DNA of 64,000 nucleotides from Rhopalosiphum padi (GCF_020882245.1 NC_083599.1:75375745-75439744), one strand, 5' to 3'; shown: positions 12,618 to 24,474, numbered from the stretch's first letter. Numbers and translations are program-made. The notes: generated by a model from the sequence alone, not told the origin.

Positions 12618-12654
12618 TTAACAAGTTAACTGCCTTGTAAATTTCACTGATCTT

Positions 12655-12800
12655 GCCACGAACGCCTTGAGTATCAAATATGATACACAATCTTCTTTCA
12701 AATGTAGCCCTTCTAAATTAACACAAACTTACCAATTACGCCTCGTGTATCACATTTGCTTCTCAACACAACTTGCCACGGTTGCCTTGAGTATCATATA
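12655..12800. repeat. Subterminal GAGTATCA/TGATACTC palindromic repeats of piggyBac-3 (left set)
   Basis: CTTGCCACG followed by GCCTTGAGTATCAAATATG occurs around 12,652-12,690 and again, diverged, at 12,770-12,800. The right subterminal region repeats the motif near 15,193, 15,375 and 15,450. The core GAGTATCA(A/T)ATATGATACTC is an imperfect palindrome, as expected for sites bound by a dimeric transposase. Confidence 0.6.
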
Positions 12801-13225
12801 TACACTCATTTATTTAATTAAACTATAACTTCATAAAGATAGTTAATGCCAATATAACAATTGGATAAAATACTACACAATATTTTGAATCTTATGGTGT
12901 TTCGGCCTCTCGCCTAACTTCATTACTTTTTATTTTCTATAAATTATAAAAATGAAAAAGTTTTCACAAATAACGATTGTTTTAACAATTATAATAATCA
13001 TTATACTATAATATTATAATATTTATTTTTATTATTATTGTTCATAATAATCAAAAATTAACAAATATAATCAAATAATCAAGCATATAAAATTAAAAAA
13101 TGTAACAAACTTGTTAATTTAATTATTATCAAACTGATATTCAAATTTTAATAGTAAATACAAAAACAAAACATGACATTTTAATATATAATCAACTTTT
13201 CAAAATAATATTATAGTAAAAAAAA

Positions 13226-14984
13226 TCATTTGGTTTTACCTATTTTGTGTTCTTCAGAAAAACATTGAATACAATAAAACCGCTTACAACTAGAACATTT
13301 AGTTCTAATTTGTCTAGTAATACTTTGAGCATGTTTACGTCCACCTTGTGCCACCATATGCTTATAACAATTAGAACATCGCCCTCTAGACTTAGTTTCT
13401 AATAATTTGTGTGAATTTTCAGTTGGAATCTCTTCTTTTTTTTCTAATAAATTTTCAATCAATATTTCTCTAAATGAAGTAATACTTATTTTTTTTTGAG
13501 TTATTTCTTCATACAATGATAAAGCATTCAAAACTGAAGTATTTAAAAGTAATTCAAATGCAATTTTCTTATACCATTTTAATGTTCTCCTTAATGGATT
13601 ATGATATGAGTTTCGAAGATCACACACATCCACCAGGGATTTACCTTTATTATAATCCAATATAAGTTTTGGTTTAACTATATCTGATCCAAATTTATTA
13701 GTTGTTTTAACCATGAGTGCAGAGTGTTTGGTAGAAATAGCTAGTACGTCACGCTTGTCTTTCCATTTCAGTATTGTTATACCTTGATTGCATTGCTTAG
13801 CTATTACTTCTCCTCTTTTTAATTTTTTTTTTATAACTTCTGTGGGGTTGTTTTTTCTATTTGATCGTAGAGTACCAACTAGATGAGTAGATCTTTTTAA
13901 GAGTTCAGTGGCTAAGTCATAGCTGCTATACCAGTTGTCAGTGTACATTGTTCTACCAATATCTAGGTATTCTTCTGCCATTTCAGTTACAATTCTTGTT
14001 GATAATCTCTGGCCAACAACAGCTTCTTTACCAGCATAAATTTTGAACCCAACAGTATAGAAATTGTCAATGCATAATTTAAATATCTTAATTCCATATC
14101 TGTGTCTTTTATTTTGTATATATTGCCTAAAAGAAAGACGACCCACAAAGGGAACAATGGATTCGTCAATGCACATAGACTCTTTTGGTGTACGTGCCAT
14201 TTTATATTTTGATAAAAGTAAGTCAAGTAGTCCACTTATTTTAAATAAACGGTCACCAGGAGGACAGTCATCATTATTACAACAATGAAATGAGCGCAAA
14301 AGAATTTCGAATCTTTTTCTAGTCATATATTTTGGTATTTTAGATGCATATATTTCACTTTTTTTCCAATATGAAGCAATTGATGGTTGGGGACATAAAC
14401 CCATCCACATAATAATACCTAAAAAGGTTTTCATTTCATTAGAAGTTACATCTACCCACTTATGTAGACGTGATTTTGGACTAATTCTAGTTGATAATAA
14501 AGACTTTGCATATCTGTTAGTTTCTTTAACCAATAAATGTATCACATCATTATCCAAAAATAAGGAATAAAAATCATAAGGGGTACCTTCAGCTAGTGTA
14601 TCAATAATATCATGATTGATGCCCACTGGCTCATTATTTGGGTTGAATAATATGTTAGATTGAAATGCATCATCAACATCATTCCAAGAGGGGTTTGATG
14701 CATCTTGATGACATTTGTTTTGTTGTGAAGGAACAGTATCAGGCGTAGGCGGAGTAACAAAATCAAAATCATTTTCATTGAATAAGTCATCATTCGAATC
14801 GTCGTTTGAATCACTCTGTAAAAAATAGTGCAAAATAAAATACTATAATGTACAGATAACACTAAGTACAAATTATGTACAGTCAAAGATATACCTCTAA
14901 TTGAAAATCAGAATCAGCATCCGTCTCATCATCGTTGGACCAATCAGACATATCCAGTAACTCTGATATGTTGTACTCATCCAT
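13226..14984 (-). CDS. piggyBac transposase, spliced and apparently intact
   Basis: Exon 1 (14895-14984) encodes 30 acidic residues from MDEYNISELLDMSDWS to a gtatat donor. A 79-bp intron follows, and exon 2 (13226-14815) starts after tttttacag in phase 0, giving about 559 aa. The N-terminus is Asp/Asn-rich. The catalytic DDD residues lie in CIDESIVPFVGR (about 247), MYTDNWYSSYDLA (about 322) and KSLVDVCDLR (about 424). The C-terminal cysteine-rich zinc domain is clear (CSNCYKH...CSSCKRFYCIQC). An in-frame upstream ATG at 15077 exists, but the chosen start matches the short acidic N-terminus seen in piggyBac-1. No stop or frameshift. This is the best candidate for an active piggyBac here. Confidence 0.9.
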
Positions 14985-15707
14985 AGTTAACTTTTTGTTG
15001 AACAAATACGAAAAACGTTTTATTATTGCCGTCGAAATGGTAAAATAATTGAAATGATAGCGCAATAGGTTATCCATAATGATTAATCAATTTATTAATA
15101 ATTATAAATAACTATTTAATATTTATAATCAATGTAAAAATATAAACACACAAAAATTGTATACAAATAGATTGATAAGTATTCCACTGGGGCCTGAGTA
15201 TCAAATATGATACTCAACTTGAATCGATTAATTTTTATCAAAAATTGAATTTTTATCACGAAATAAATAAATGTGTGTAGAAAAATATTGATAATATTCA
15301 AAAAAAGTAGTGTGACCAACTTGGATTGACTACAACATTTCTCTAGGATGAGAATGGTTTGATAAGTGAGAAGCATATATGATACTCAAGGCAAGGTTGA
15401 AAAGTCTTGTTAAAATGTATAGAACGAATTTGGATAGTTAGCCGTGTATTATATATGATACTCAAGGCAGTCAACTTGTTATGCTCAATGACACATTCTC
15501 CGTCGGTGAGTAGTCCATGATCCAGCCAAATGTTCGGTTCCTATAAAACTTCAACTAATGTGCTGATTAAATGTAACTTAAACTTATAGTAAAATTTTTA
15601 TGTTTAAGAAATCTATGTTGGTGTTCTTTTATTTTTGAATTTAAATTAATTTGAAATTTTATATTCATAATTTATCAGTTAAAAATGTAAATAAGAACTA
15701 AAATGAT

Positions 15708-15800
15708 TATAGTATATTGCAGTTTAACTTTCTGTTCGGTGGCCACCTTTTTAATTCCTCACTCTTTTTTATAAGAAAGTTAAACAGCACAATAACTATA
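15708..15800. repeat. Imperfect inverted repeat (hairpin / possible MITE)
   Basis: The left arm TATAGTATATTGCAGTTTAA, continuing CTTTCT, pairs with the right arm, whose reverse complement reads TATAGTTATTGTGCTGTTTA and continues ACTTTCT. The arms are about 26 bp with a few mismatches, separated by about 40 bp. I see no gene or clear target duplication. Confidence 0.55.
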
Positions 15801-15905
15801 AAAAATATAAATTTAAACGTACACAAAGACGAACTAGCTTTGTGATAAGAAAAAAAATTGGTAATTTATCAACGTATTATTAAAATAAAAATAACACCTA
15901 AAACC

Positions 15906-15986
15906 GTAGTACAGTATATTATCTAAAAAAAAAAACCATAAAAATTAAATATAATTTAAGTAAATATTCATAATATACTGTACTAC
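15906..15986. repeat. Perfect 17-bp inverted repeat
   Basis: GTAGTACAGTATATTAT at 15906-15922 is the exact reverse complement of ATAATATACTGTACTAC at 15970-15986, with a 47-bp A-rich loop between. A perfect match of this length, even in A+T-rich DNA, suggests a small foldback element or the arms of a decayed MITE. Confidence 0.6.
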
Positions 15987-17076
15987 TGTTCAAAAAATTA
16001 TAGTATTAAACAAAAATAGCCTTGTGACACTTATTTTTGTTATTCAAATGAGCTTCTTAATGATATTGCCAATCATCCACCAGGTTGACATACAAGGTAA
16101 TAGCGTAGGGGAGACCCGTGCAAAGTGAATATGTTAAGTTCAAAACCAAAAAATAACATTAAATAATAGTTTTAAACTTAATTCAATAATAAAGAATGTT
16201 TAGTAGTTATTCTAATTTAAGAATTTTGAACTTGGAATCTACAATAACATAACCCTTACTGAGCAATAAATTTTTTTAAAAAAAAATCAAATTATTCATT
16301 TTGCCCGGGTATCCGGGCAAAGTGAAAACGAGTTCAGGGCAAAGTGAAAAGAAGAAACTATACTATATTTTTTAATAAAATAATAATAATTAAAACATGA
16401 ATTTCAAACAAATAAAATAACTTTAATCCTTCGTATATAAAATATAAAATAAAACAAAATACTTTATAGTATTACTTAAATAAAAATAAAAGAACCATTT
16501 AAAAAATATAAAAAAAAATAAGTCTTAATAATGAGATGTACGAAATACTTTTTCGTGGTTTTTAAACAAATATAAAATAATACAATCAATTAATATTATT
16601 CAGTCAACATCTTCACAGAAATCACAAATGAATTAAGATTTTCCTAGGTAAGATGTACAGTCTTCGTGCTACCATTTCTCACAAATACAACACATAATGC
16701 AATCTTCAAGGGGTTTTCCTTCAGGTCCCTTTAAATATTTTTCTGAGCAAATAAGGCACATGATTACTTTCAGATTCATCTTCGTTTTGATTTGGCTTCT
16801 GTTTTGATGTTTTTTTCGCCTTGCGTTTTGGTAATATTTTTGTCGCTTTAACTTGCACTTTTCAGTCTTTCATATTGTAATTTTTTAATAGGGCTACTGG
16901 TTAAAATGTCTGCCCGTTGTCCTTTTCGTTTCCTAGTTGATATTTTAGCTAAATCAATTTAGGTATTGGCCGAATTTCCGATGGAGAAACTTTTTGATCA
17001 TCAATGCAATTTGTATACATTTTTTTGTATTTTTTGATGTAGTCTTTACATAACTTGTTGGTTTTAAAATAGTAGA

Positions 17077-17256
17077 GTTTATTATTGGTTCTAAACTTGT
17101 ACTAGGTATATTAGTGTCCGATTCTGATATAGGAAAGTTTATTATTGGTTCTAAACTTGTACTAGGTATATTAGTGTCCGATTCTGATATAGGAAAGTTT
17201 ATTATTGGTTCTAAACTTGTACTAGGTATATAAGTGTCTGGTCTGAAACAGGCAAG
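17077..17256. repeat. 60-bp tandem repeat, three copies
   Basis: A 60-bp unit beginning GTTTATTATTGGTTCTAAAC repeats at 17077, 17137 and 17197. The first two copies are essentially identical and the third is diverged at its end. On the minus strand it is in frame as a 20-residue repeat (FPISESDTNIPSTSLEPIIN), lying in the linker between the catalytic and PHD-like parts of the pogo transposase pseudogene. The near identity of the copies implies recent expansion. Confidence 0.85.
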
Positions 17257-17705
17257 TTCATCATTGGTCTATCAGTAACTGATGCTGGAGCATAGTCTTC
17301 ATCTCCAAAAATAAAAGGATTTAAAGGCTACAGCCCCGTTGCTTTGAATCCATTTACTGCATTTAAAGGAGTAGCTCCTATTAAATAAGCAGGACTGAAA
17401 ATTTAAATTCAATACATTTTTTAAGAACTTTTAATCTATCAAGAGGACATATACCACACGTAGAAAATCCAACAATTAAGTTAGTGTTCTTTGATTGTAG
17501 TGTATCAACTGTAGACTTTAGAAGTCTAGGAAATTCACTTTTTGGTACAACTCCTCTGTTTGAAATTTTCCAAGTTAATAGAATTTCTCTTCATTTCCTA
17601 TTAAGGGGCCTAAAAAATGCCACATCTAAAGGTTGACATATATGTGTCGTATTAGGTGACAATAAAATTAACTTTATATCATGTTCTATACAAGTATAAA
17701 TTACA

Positions 17706-18030
17706 GATGTTGTAAGCCCGGTTGAATCCGTGCTTACAGAGTTCGTGGTTTGCCGTTTGTCTGGGTTTATCCAACTAGTACTTTCGAACTGAGACGTTTG
17801 TTACAACGTTGGTTAGGTTACCCTTAAATAATTTACACTCAACTGTTCGTTCTAGCTATTGGTTTTTTTATTGTACACGTTATAATAATCAATTTAAAGA
17901 CAATCTCGTAGCTCTACGTAATACAGACTGGCGATCGTGTGAACCCACACGTCCGCTCATACCCGATATGCTGAGTGAACATAACCGTGCGGCGCGTGCA
18001 GGGGTTAACAACACAGAAATGAAAACACGA
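17706..18030. other. ~320-bp foreign insert within the pogo transposase catalytic domain
   Basis: Family alignment expects only a few residues between LIGDNLSS and the segment before SPNTTHICQPLD, but about 320 bp intervene. The insert starts with the near-hairpin GTAAGC...GCTTAC (about 17,714-17,739). It is more G+C-rich than its surroundings and has no recognisable gene. The open plus-strand frame across it shows no family features. It could be a small nonautonomous element. Exact borders are uncertain. Confidence 0.45.
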
Positions 18031-18899
18031 CTAGATAAATTGTCACCTATAAGTACACGTGAACTAGGTTTTTTCTTCAAAAATGGTAGTGCAAGGGAAT
18101 GAAACTAATCATCAAAAATCCTCTCATCAAACAACCACTTTTACTACGATTATACCTAGTTCCTTTAAGTCCGTTTTTTGTCCAAGTTGGATATAAATTC
18201 TCAGCCTTATAAACAATGTATGGAGGTAATAATTCACCTTCAGCATTTCCTGCCATCATTACAGATATACTAGTCTTTGAAAAATCTAAAATATTTTCGG
18301 GGTGTTTGGAACCCCTTTTTTAATAATATATTTGTTTTTTCGGTTCATCAGTGAAGTTTGTTTCATTGTAGTTTACAATACTACAAGGAGAAACATTGTC
18401 AATTGACTGTGATAAATTATCAAAATAATTGTTTACCACTTCGTCAGTTATATTAGCCCTAGCTCTTTTAATATTTTCTCCAAATCGTTCACTTAATTTT
18501 GGATGGTGGTTTAGAAAATGTTTTACAAATTCAATTCCAGGTAAATTATTTTTGAATCGTTTTTCAGTACGTCCTATCTTATCAATGTAACTTTTAATTA
18601 ATAATCTTAAGTCTTTTCTTGTCATATGAAACCCCCATTTAGCACACAATAATAAACCTTCACATAAATTAGTTTCCTCTAGTTCGTTTAAAACTTTTTG
18701 TCCTCCATAATTAAGAGTATGAGTACCGCTTACTTTTCTTTCTAAAGTTGATCTTGAAATACCATATTGCTCTGAAGTTTTTCTAAAGGATTATTGTTTT
18801 TTTTTACAGCATTTACAGCCAAAGATAAATTTTCGTTATATACTTCAAATTAAAACGTCCTGTGAAGTTCTTTTTATGGTTCCTAGGCATTTTTACTTT

Positions 18900-19640
18900 T
18901 GGTATGATGGACCACTTTAGCCTATGGTTTTAAAATGTAGTACAAATTGTTTCACCAAAAGCTAAAAAAAAATAAATTTGCAATTATAATTGAAAAAATT
19001 AATTCATATGAACTTATTGAAATGTTTTTTAAATATGAACATTTGAGACCTAACCTAACCTTGAACTTTTGAGATTTTAATAACTTTTTGACAACTATTG
19101 TACAAAAACAAAAAAATGAGGTTAGTTATCAAAATTATTCTGATAACATATTTTGTACGTATTGTTATCACTAGTATCAACAATTGTTCGTTACCATACT
19201 GCTATGCAGGTAGAATTTATTAAATTAATTTTGATAAAACTATGTTAAAGTTATGCTGATAAACATTCAAAAAAAGGAGAATGGCCCACTTCATAACTGC
19301 TTGTACACTTCACTAATGAAGATAATTAAAAAATATTGAGGAATAGTGCAATAAAGATAAAATATTTCTAAACTTTAAAAAAATATATATAAATACAAGT
19401 AATAAATGCCTATAAGAACATAATATGACATATACTTAAAAAAATAACAAAATAATCAATATAATAACATTATATGAAATATATATTTTACAACAAATGA
19501 GATAATGAATTAACTGTACTATGATACTATAACAGTATAACATATTAATAATTAAAAAAGATTATAAGTTTGATAATTTATTGAAACTCATAAATGTGTT
19601 ACATGTAATTATTGTTGAAACTATTTAATTTCATCAGCCT
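18900..19640. other. Noncoding A+T-rich spacer
   Basis: It lies between the pogo-like pseudogene start and the piggyBac scrap. A short CCTAACCTAACC tract (about 19,050) resembles two units of the insect TTAGG repeat. The stretch presumably includes the decayed right end of the pogo-like element. No gene seen. Confidence 0.4.
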
Positions 19641-20300
19641 ACTCACTTCTATAAATTGAGAATCCACTACGTGGAATTTGTTGAAAAGACATGTTGATTG
19701 ATTTTTTTTTTATGTGGACATTTAGTCAGATACATTAAAAGGGTTTTTCTGGTCATTTTATGCCCAGAATTAAGCGGATAACATACTAGATTTCTGTAGT
19801 TGTTAATATTTCATACTTGGGGCGATTGCGGCATTGTCTTATATGTTCCTAAGACTTGTTTGACGTTTAGATGTAAAATATATTTTTTTTTCATTTACTC
19901 TCACTTCTATAAATTGTGAATCCACTACGTGGAATTTGTTGAAAAGACATGTTGATTGATTTTTGACCCTCTTTATGTAAATAAACTAATAATGGTATAG
20001 AAGTGAACCAATTATCATAAAAAAAATTATAATTACAGTGCCTTGGTATAAAATAACTCATTCTAATAACTACATTACTACTAGCAGATAAATTTGGGCA
20101 TGATTCAGGTACCACATTACTTGAGCCCCAGCAAAAATATCAAAGTCATAACAGAAACCTGATTTACCACGCAACACAAAAACTTTGTAACCCCATTTAT
20201 GGGGCTTTTTTGTATTATATTGTTTTAGTGATGTTCTACTCTTGGTAAGGATTATTTGTTCATCTACTGCTAAATGTTCTTCCTTAGGTATGTTTCTTAT
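19640..20300 (-). pseudogene. Piece of a piggyBac transposase, with internal duplication
   Basis: On the minus strand, about 20,150-20,290 encodes HLAVDEQIILTKSRTSLKQY, with the first catalytic Asp region followed by PHKWGYKVFVLRGKSG. 19,891-20,115 encodes FYDNWFTSIPLLVYLHKEG, the second catalytic Asp region. Frames change between the two. A block of about 60 bp beginning CACTTCTATAAATTG occurs twice, at about 19,646 and 19,900, so part of the fragment is duplicated. No TTAA ends were found. The fragment abuts the polymerase pseudogene at about 20,300. Confidence 0.75.
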
Positions 20301-20315
20301 AATATTTCTCTTTTA

Positions 20316-23315
20316 GTTCCTCAGATCACGCCACAAGTCATCGTTCCTGATGAACAGCCACAACATGCTCAGATTGAGATTGCGCCGCAAATCTTCGTTC
20401 CCGATGAACAGCCTGGGACGTCGAACCAATGCTCAATAAATTTATGGGACGATGGCATCAATGAAATGGAAATGGTCAAAGCAGTGGACAATTACGAAAA
20501 AAACGAAGAAAAATTACGAAAAACCAAACGCATGAGAATGAGCACTACGACATCGGGATTTCGAGAAGTCGCTTCAGCATTTAATGGTATGTGCAAAAAT
20601 TTTTTTAAAAAAAATGTAGAAAATATTAAAGACTACGATACATTTTTGGAGTTTTCTAAATCTAGTATTAGGGATTTGCTTTATAATAAAGTACCCCATA
20701 AAATATAGTATTAAAGTTGAAGCGACGTATGAGATCCCCAACACTCAAGTGAAAGAAAATAGGTCATTTAAAACATTATGCACCTCGCTGTTCTTAGCCT
20801 CGGATATTGATAAAAATATAGACGCAGATTTTATTAAAATCAAACAAGAGGAAAATGACATGATGTTAAAAGGAAGTGTTTTTTCATTACTCAGTATTGA
20901 TGGTATTCTAATTAATGTAAATAAATATACGCCAATAGGAGGTTCCTCATATATACCTTTACCTGCATGTATAGAGAGAAAAAAAGCAACTATCAACGTG
21001 CAGAACACAGATGAAAAATATTTCAAGTATAGCATCTTAGCTAAGCACGTATATGCACGTATATGCACCCAATACATGCAGAAAGAATAACATCAAATTA
21101 TAGTGAAGTTGAAAATATTTATGATTTTTCTGGTTTGACTTTCCCAGTATCATTAAAAGATGTTGAAAAATTTGAAAAAAAAAATCCTGGAGTTTCAATT
21201 AATGTTTATGGATTGAAAACTGGAAAGCTGTTACATAAAAATAATGTCAAAAATAATGGTAAATTTAAACAAAAATTCGAACAAACAATCGGATACCCAA
21301 AAAAAGTATGTGAGGAAGAATTGGAAGATCACCATGATTTATTATTGATCGGAGACGGCATGGGTAAAAAACATTATTGCCGAATAAATAATTTATAAAT
21401 TATAATTATGTCATGTGTTTATGCAAACGGTGTTTTAAAAGTTATTCTGGCTTGAACGCTCAACATAGACTCAAACTTCATAAAATTAAATGCAATAAAA
21501 ATAAACCCATCACCCCAATATTACCTACCCCGAAATCTATCATGAAATTTGAAAATTGGAACCACACACAAAAACATCCATTCGCCATTTACGCAGATTT
21601 CGAATCGATATTGAGAAAGGAAAACGATGTAGACGATGTGTCAAATACACGGATAATTCACCACCACGATTTAATGAGCTATTGTTATTATGTTAAGCCA
21701 TATGACGATATGCCACAAGAATTATTAGATCAATACGAAATAGAGACGGGACCAGTTATTTTCAGAGGAGATTCTAATTCAAACATAGGTGATGTGGCGA
21801 AGAAATTTATGTATGAAATTATTGAAGTAACTAAAAAAATAGAAAAATTACTGAATACAAATATTCCGCTTACGATGACTGCTGAAAATAACACCACTCA
21901 CCGGCAAATTGCGGACCGTGGAATATGCCCGTTGTGTAAAGTTAAATTTAGTAGCAATAACTTACCTGCAAGGGATCATGACCATCTAACCGGGAAGTAT
22001 AGAGGTACGATGTGCAATAAATGTAATTTAACAATGGTGAAGCCAAATTTTGTACCGTGTTTCTTCCACAACCTTTCCGGTTATGACGCGCATTTTCTTA
22101 TAAAACAATTAGGTTTCGATACAAAATTAATAACAGTAATACCGAATACAGAAGAAAAATTAATATCGTTTAGTAAATATGTTTCCAATTCTTTCCAATT
22201 ACGATTTGTTGATACTTTTCGATTTATGGCGACAAGCTTACAAAAATTAGTCAATAACTTGGGTAAAGAAAATACGTCGAAATTTAAAGAGACCGAAAAA
22301 ATATTTTCATCAAATGATATGGATCTTGTGACACGGAAAGGTTTCTATCCTTACAAGTATACCGACTGTTGGGAAAAACTTGACGAAACTGCGCTACCGC
22401 CAATAGAAAATTTTTATAATATACTAAACGAAGAGCATATAAACATCGAGGACTATGAGCATGCGAAAAAAGTTTGGGATCGATTCAACTGTACTACTCT
22501 CGGCGAATATAGTGACTGCTATTTGAAAGTTGACGTGATGTTGTTGGTTGACGTTTTTGAAAACTTTCGAAATTTATGTTTGAAGACGTATGGGGTGGAT
22601 CCAAATTATTATTATACTGCGCCAGGAATGTCGTTCGACTGCATGCTCAAATATACAGAGGTTGAGCTGGAACTTTTGTCGGATTATGATAAAATTATGA
22701 TGTTCGAACAAGGTATATTTATTTATTTATTTTCATAAAAAAAAAAAAAAAATATTATTAACTTTTAACGGTATGCAAAGGCTAATAATATTATGATTCC
22801 TGAATACGACCCAACAAAACCTGATTCATGGATAGTATACTTGGACGCAACTAATCTGTATGTATATATTGTTATTTGTTTTAAGTGATACATTATATTT
22901 ATTTTACAGTTATGGTTGGGCAATGAGTCAGTATATGCCCAAGGATGGATTTAATTGGTATAAAGAAGACCTGAGCGTTGAGAACATTTTGAATTTGTTA
23001 GACGGGATGGATGAAACGTCAGAGGTGGGTTGGGCTTTGGAAGTTGACGTCTCCTATCCCGACTCATTGCATGATGACCATAATGATTTACCATACCTTC
23101 CAGAGAAAATAACACCACCTGGTTCTAAAATAAAAAAACTTGTTGCTAATTTACATTCTAAACATAAATACATCGTTCATTACATGGCATTGAAGCAAGC
23201 CCTGAAAGCGGGGTTAATATTGGATAAGGTAATAATTGTATTTATTGTTTATTATTTAATTATTAATTTATTTGTTTTATAGGTGCATACAATTTTAAAA
23301 TTTAATCAAACATTT
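20316..23315 (+). pseudogene. Family B (protein-primed type) DNA polymerase, adintovirus/Polinton-like, copy 1, truncated
   Basis: Successive plus-strand frames (20,316-20,708; 20,749-21,090; 21,063-21,398; 21,413-22,713; 22,780-22,858; 22,911-23,228) form one gene. Landmarks: a C2H2-like finger (CKRCFKSY...H...C); exonuclease motif I YADFES; an embedded endonuclease VII-like zinc domain (CPLCKVKF...RDHDHLTGKYRGTMCNKC); exonuclease motif II FFHNLSGYDAHF; and palm motif A LDATNLYGWAM across a spliced junction. Breaks include a frameshift at about 20,708, an 11-bp duplication-type shift at about 21,050, and loss of a short segment before 22,780. Everything after about 23,315 (palm motifs B and C, thumb) is missing. 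It is dead. The family copies the linear element by protein priming. Confidence 0.88.
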
Positions 23316-23404
23316 TTCACCTGCCGAATTTACATTTGCTATAGTTATAAGTATTTTATTCTGTTTTATTTCTCATTTCGTATTTAAACATTAATTTATT
23401 TCAG

Positions 23405-24031
23405 ATGCCCAATGATAATTCTTCTCCGATTTTTTCCCCAAACATGGAACTCTCACCTGTACCAGATTATGCGTATGAGGTACAGCACGATCATCAACAG
23501 GGTGAAATGATTAATATGTTTAATTTTGAGGTATGTAGAAATATAATAAGTTTATATATTTTTTTTTTCATAACAAAATAAAATATATTATAATTATTTC
23601 AGACTCAATCCGGGGATAGCGGTTATAACACGCAACGATATGGGATTTTCTCCCCGTTGTCTCATATGGAAATAGAACCGCAATACGTCATCGGACTATA
23701 TGATGATGATGAGCCGTTGCCAGTTATTCTATCACCTGATTTGGTAGAGTTTTTTTTACAACCTGGTGGCGAACATAGCTCGAAACCACAACAGAATATT
23801 TTGCAACAAGATTTTCTGTCGCCGGATATGTTTGGGCCGTCTCAACAATATAACATTTCAATCACGGCTCCGGGACAGAATAGCGAGTCAGAAGGGGAAA
23901 TTTCCCAAAGTATATTGGCCCCCCAGCGTAACCGTAGGAAATTACGTCCTAAAGAATCAGACGAAGAAACCTGGATTAATGACGGTTACGATGAAGCGTT
24001 GTTTAATTTAATGGTAAAAAATAATATTTAA
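23405..24031 (+). CDS. Acidic Ser/Pro-rich protein of the adintovirus-like element, spliced, unknown function
   Basis: Exon 1 (23405-23530) starts with an ATG directly after the acceptor tttatttcag, so there is an upstream noncoding exon. A gtatgt donor and tatttcag acceptor join it in phase 0 to exon 2 (23603-24031), giving 184 aa. The protein is acidic and low in hydrophobics, with repeated SP-D/P-E motifs (SPNMELSP, LSPDLVEFF, LSPDMFGPS) and an acidic C-terminus (WINDGYDEALFNLM). Such composition would suit a transcriptional activator or scaffold, but I do not recognise it. The segment SPDMFGPSQQYNISI loosely resembles SPDLFPKSYDLHGYT in the 49,880 gene. No lesion is visible, unlike the polymerases on both sides. 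Confidence 0.6.
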
Positions 24032-24237
24032 AAACATAAGTAAATAAAAAAAAAATATTTTGTACACTTATTCATTTTCTTTTTCTTACATAATCTAAAA
24101 GAAAGAATATCGTATGTAACACACCCCCTTTGGCTGAAACAGGTTGTATTGTTGCGATTTTGGTTATATTGTTTGACCGTGTTCTTTTGTGGTAAGAATC
24201 TCCAATAGTAAAAAGGGGATGATTTCATTGCTACCTG

Positions 24238-24275
24238 TTTATAAAATGGACACACCATCCATGGATTATTCAGTC
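24238..24275 (+). promoter_or_regulatory. TATA box plus TCAGTC initiator, promoter of polymerase copy 2
   Basis: TTTATAAAA (24238-24246) lies about 30 bp upstream of TCAGTC (24270-24275), the arthropod initiator consensus at the right distance. Downstream there is a short leader. The Harbinger element then begins at 24,324, and the first polymerase coding exon is at 32,400. The promoter has therefore been separated from its gene by 8 kb of transposon. Confidence 0.55.
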
Positions 24276-24474
24276 GATTCTACACTTGTCTTCGACAACA
24301 ACGTTTTCTCGTCAGCTCTCTAATGCTTCCTCTACACTCTCGCGAGCTTGCCTCGTTTAGAGGTTGTACGTGGCGAGGTGAGGCGAGGCGCTAGCTCTAT
24401 ACTCTCGCCGAACAGTCGCGAGGCAACCATCTACATTCTCGTTTTATTCAGTTTTTCGTACCTGGCTGTGCAGA

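Larger units (their letters stand above)
12622..15478 (-). mobile_element. piggyBac element 3, apparently complete
   Basis: The left end is CAAGTTAACTGCCTTG after TTAA at 12618-12621. The right end read inward is CAAGTTGACTGCCTTG, next to TTAT at 15479-15482, one base off a perfect TTAA. Both subterminal regions carry repeats of a GCCTTGAGTATCAAATATG-type motif. The 2,857-bp element encodes one spliced transposase with no visible lesion. It differs clearly from the other three piggyBac elements in termini and protein. Confidence 0.88.
15483..16105. other. Noncoding spacer with two inverted-repeat hairpins
   Basis: No plausible gene. Two foldable inverted repeats are listed separately (15708-15800 and 15906-15986). 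The remainder is low-complexity A+T-rich DNA between piggyBac-3 and the pogo-like element. Confidence 0.5.
16640..18890 (-). pseudogene. Degraded pogo-type DDE transposase with a C-terminal PHD-like cysteine cluster
   Basis: Minus-strand pieces in order: an ATG at 18890 (MPRNHKKNFTGRF); an HTH and mid-region at 18320-18649 ending IVNYNETNFTDEP, which holds a catalytic-site segment; MMAGNAEGELLPPYIVYKAE at about 18,200-18,259; LIGDNLSSR near 18,040; then, after about 320 bp of unrelated DNA, SPNTTHICQPLDVAFFRPLN at about 17,600-17,660; and a C-terminal Cys cluster (CLICSEKY...CIMCCICEKW) at about 16,660-16,765. Several frameshifts and stops separate them. The order matches the intact relative at 54,971-56,479, which also ends in a PHD-like finger. 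Confidence 0.8.
16108..19290 (-). mobile_element. Decayed pogo/Tigger-like element (right end uncertain)
   Basis: The left end GGGGAGACCCGTGCAAAGTG follows TA at 16106-16107. It resembles the GGGGAGAGCGGGGTAAGTTG end of the element at 54,296. Inner copies of GGGCAAAGTGAAAA lie at about 16,313 and 16,338. The interior carries a degraded pogo-type transposase. No clean inverted right end was found; GGAGAATGGCCCACTTC near 19,276 is the only weak candidate, so the right border is approximate. Confidence 0.6.

Noticed and set aside
17809..18102. 97-aa plus-strand open frame
   Set aside because: It lies across an insert and antisense to pogo transposase remnants. No family features.
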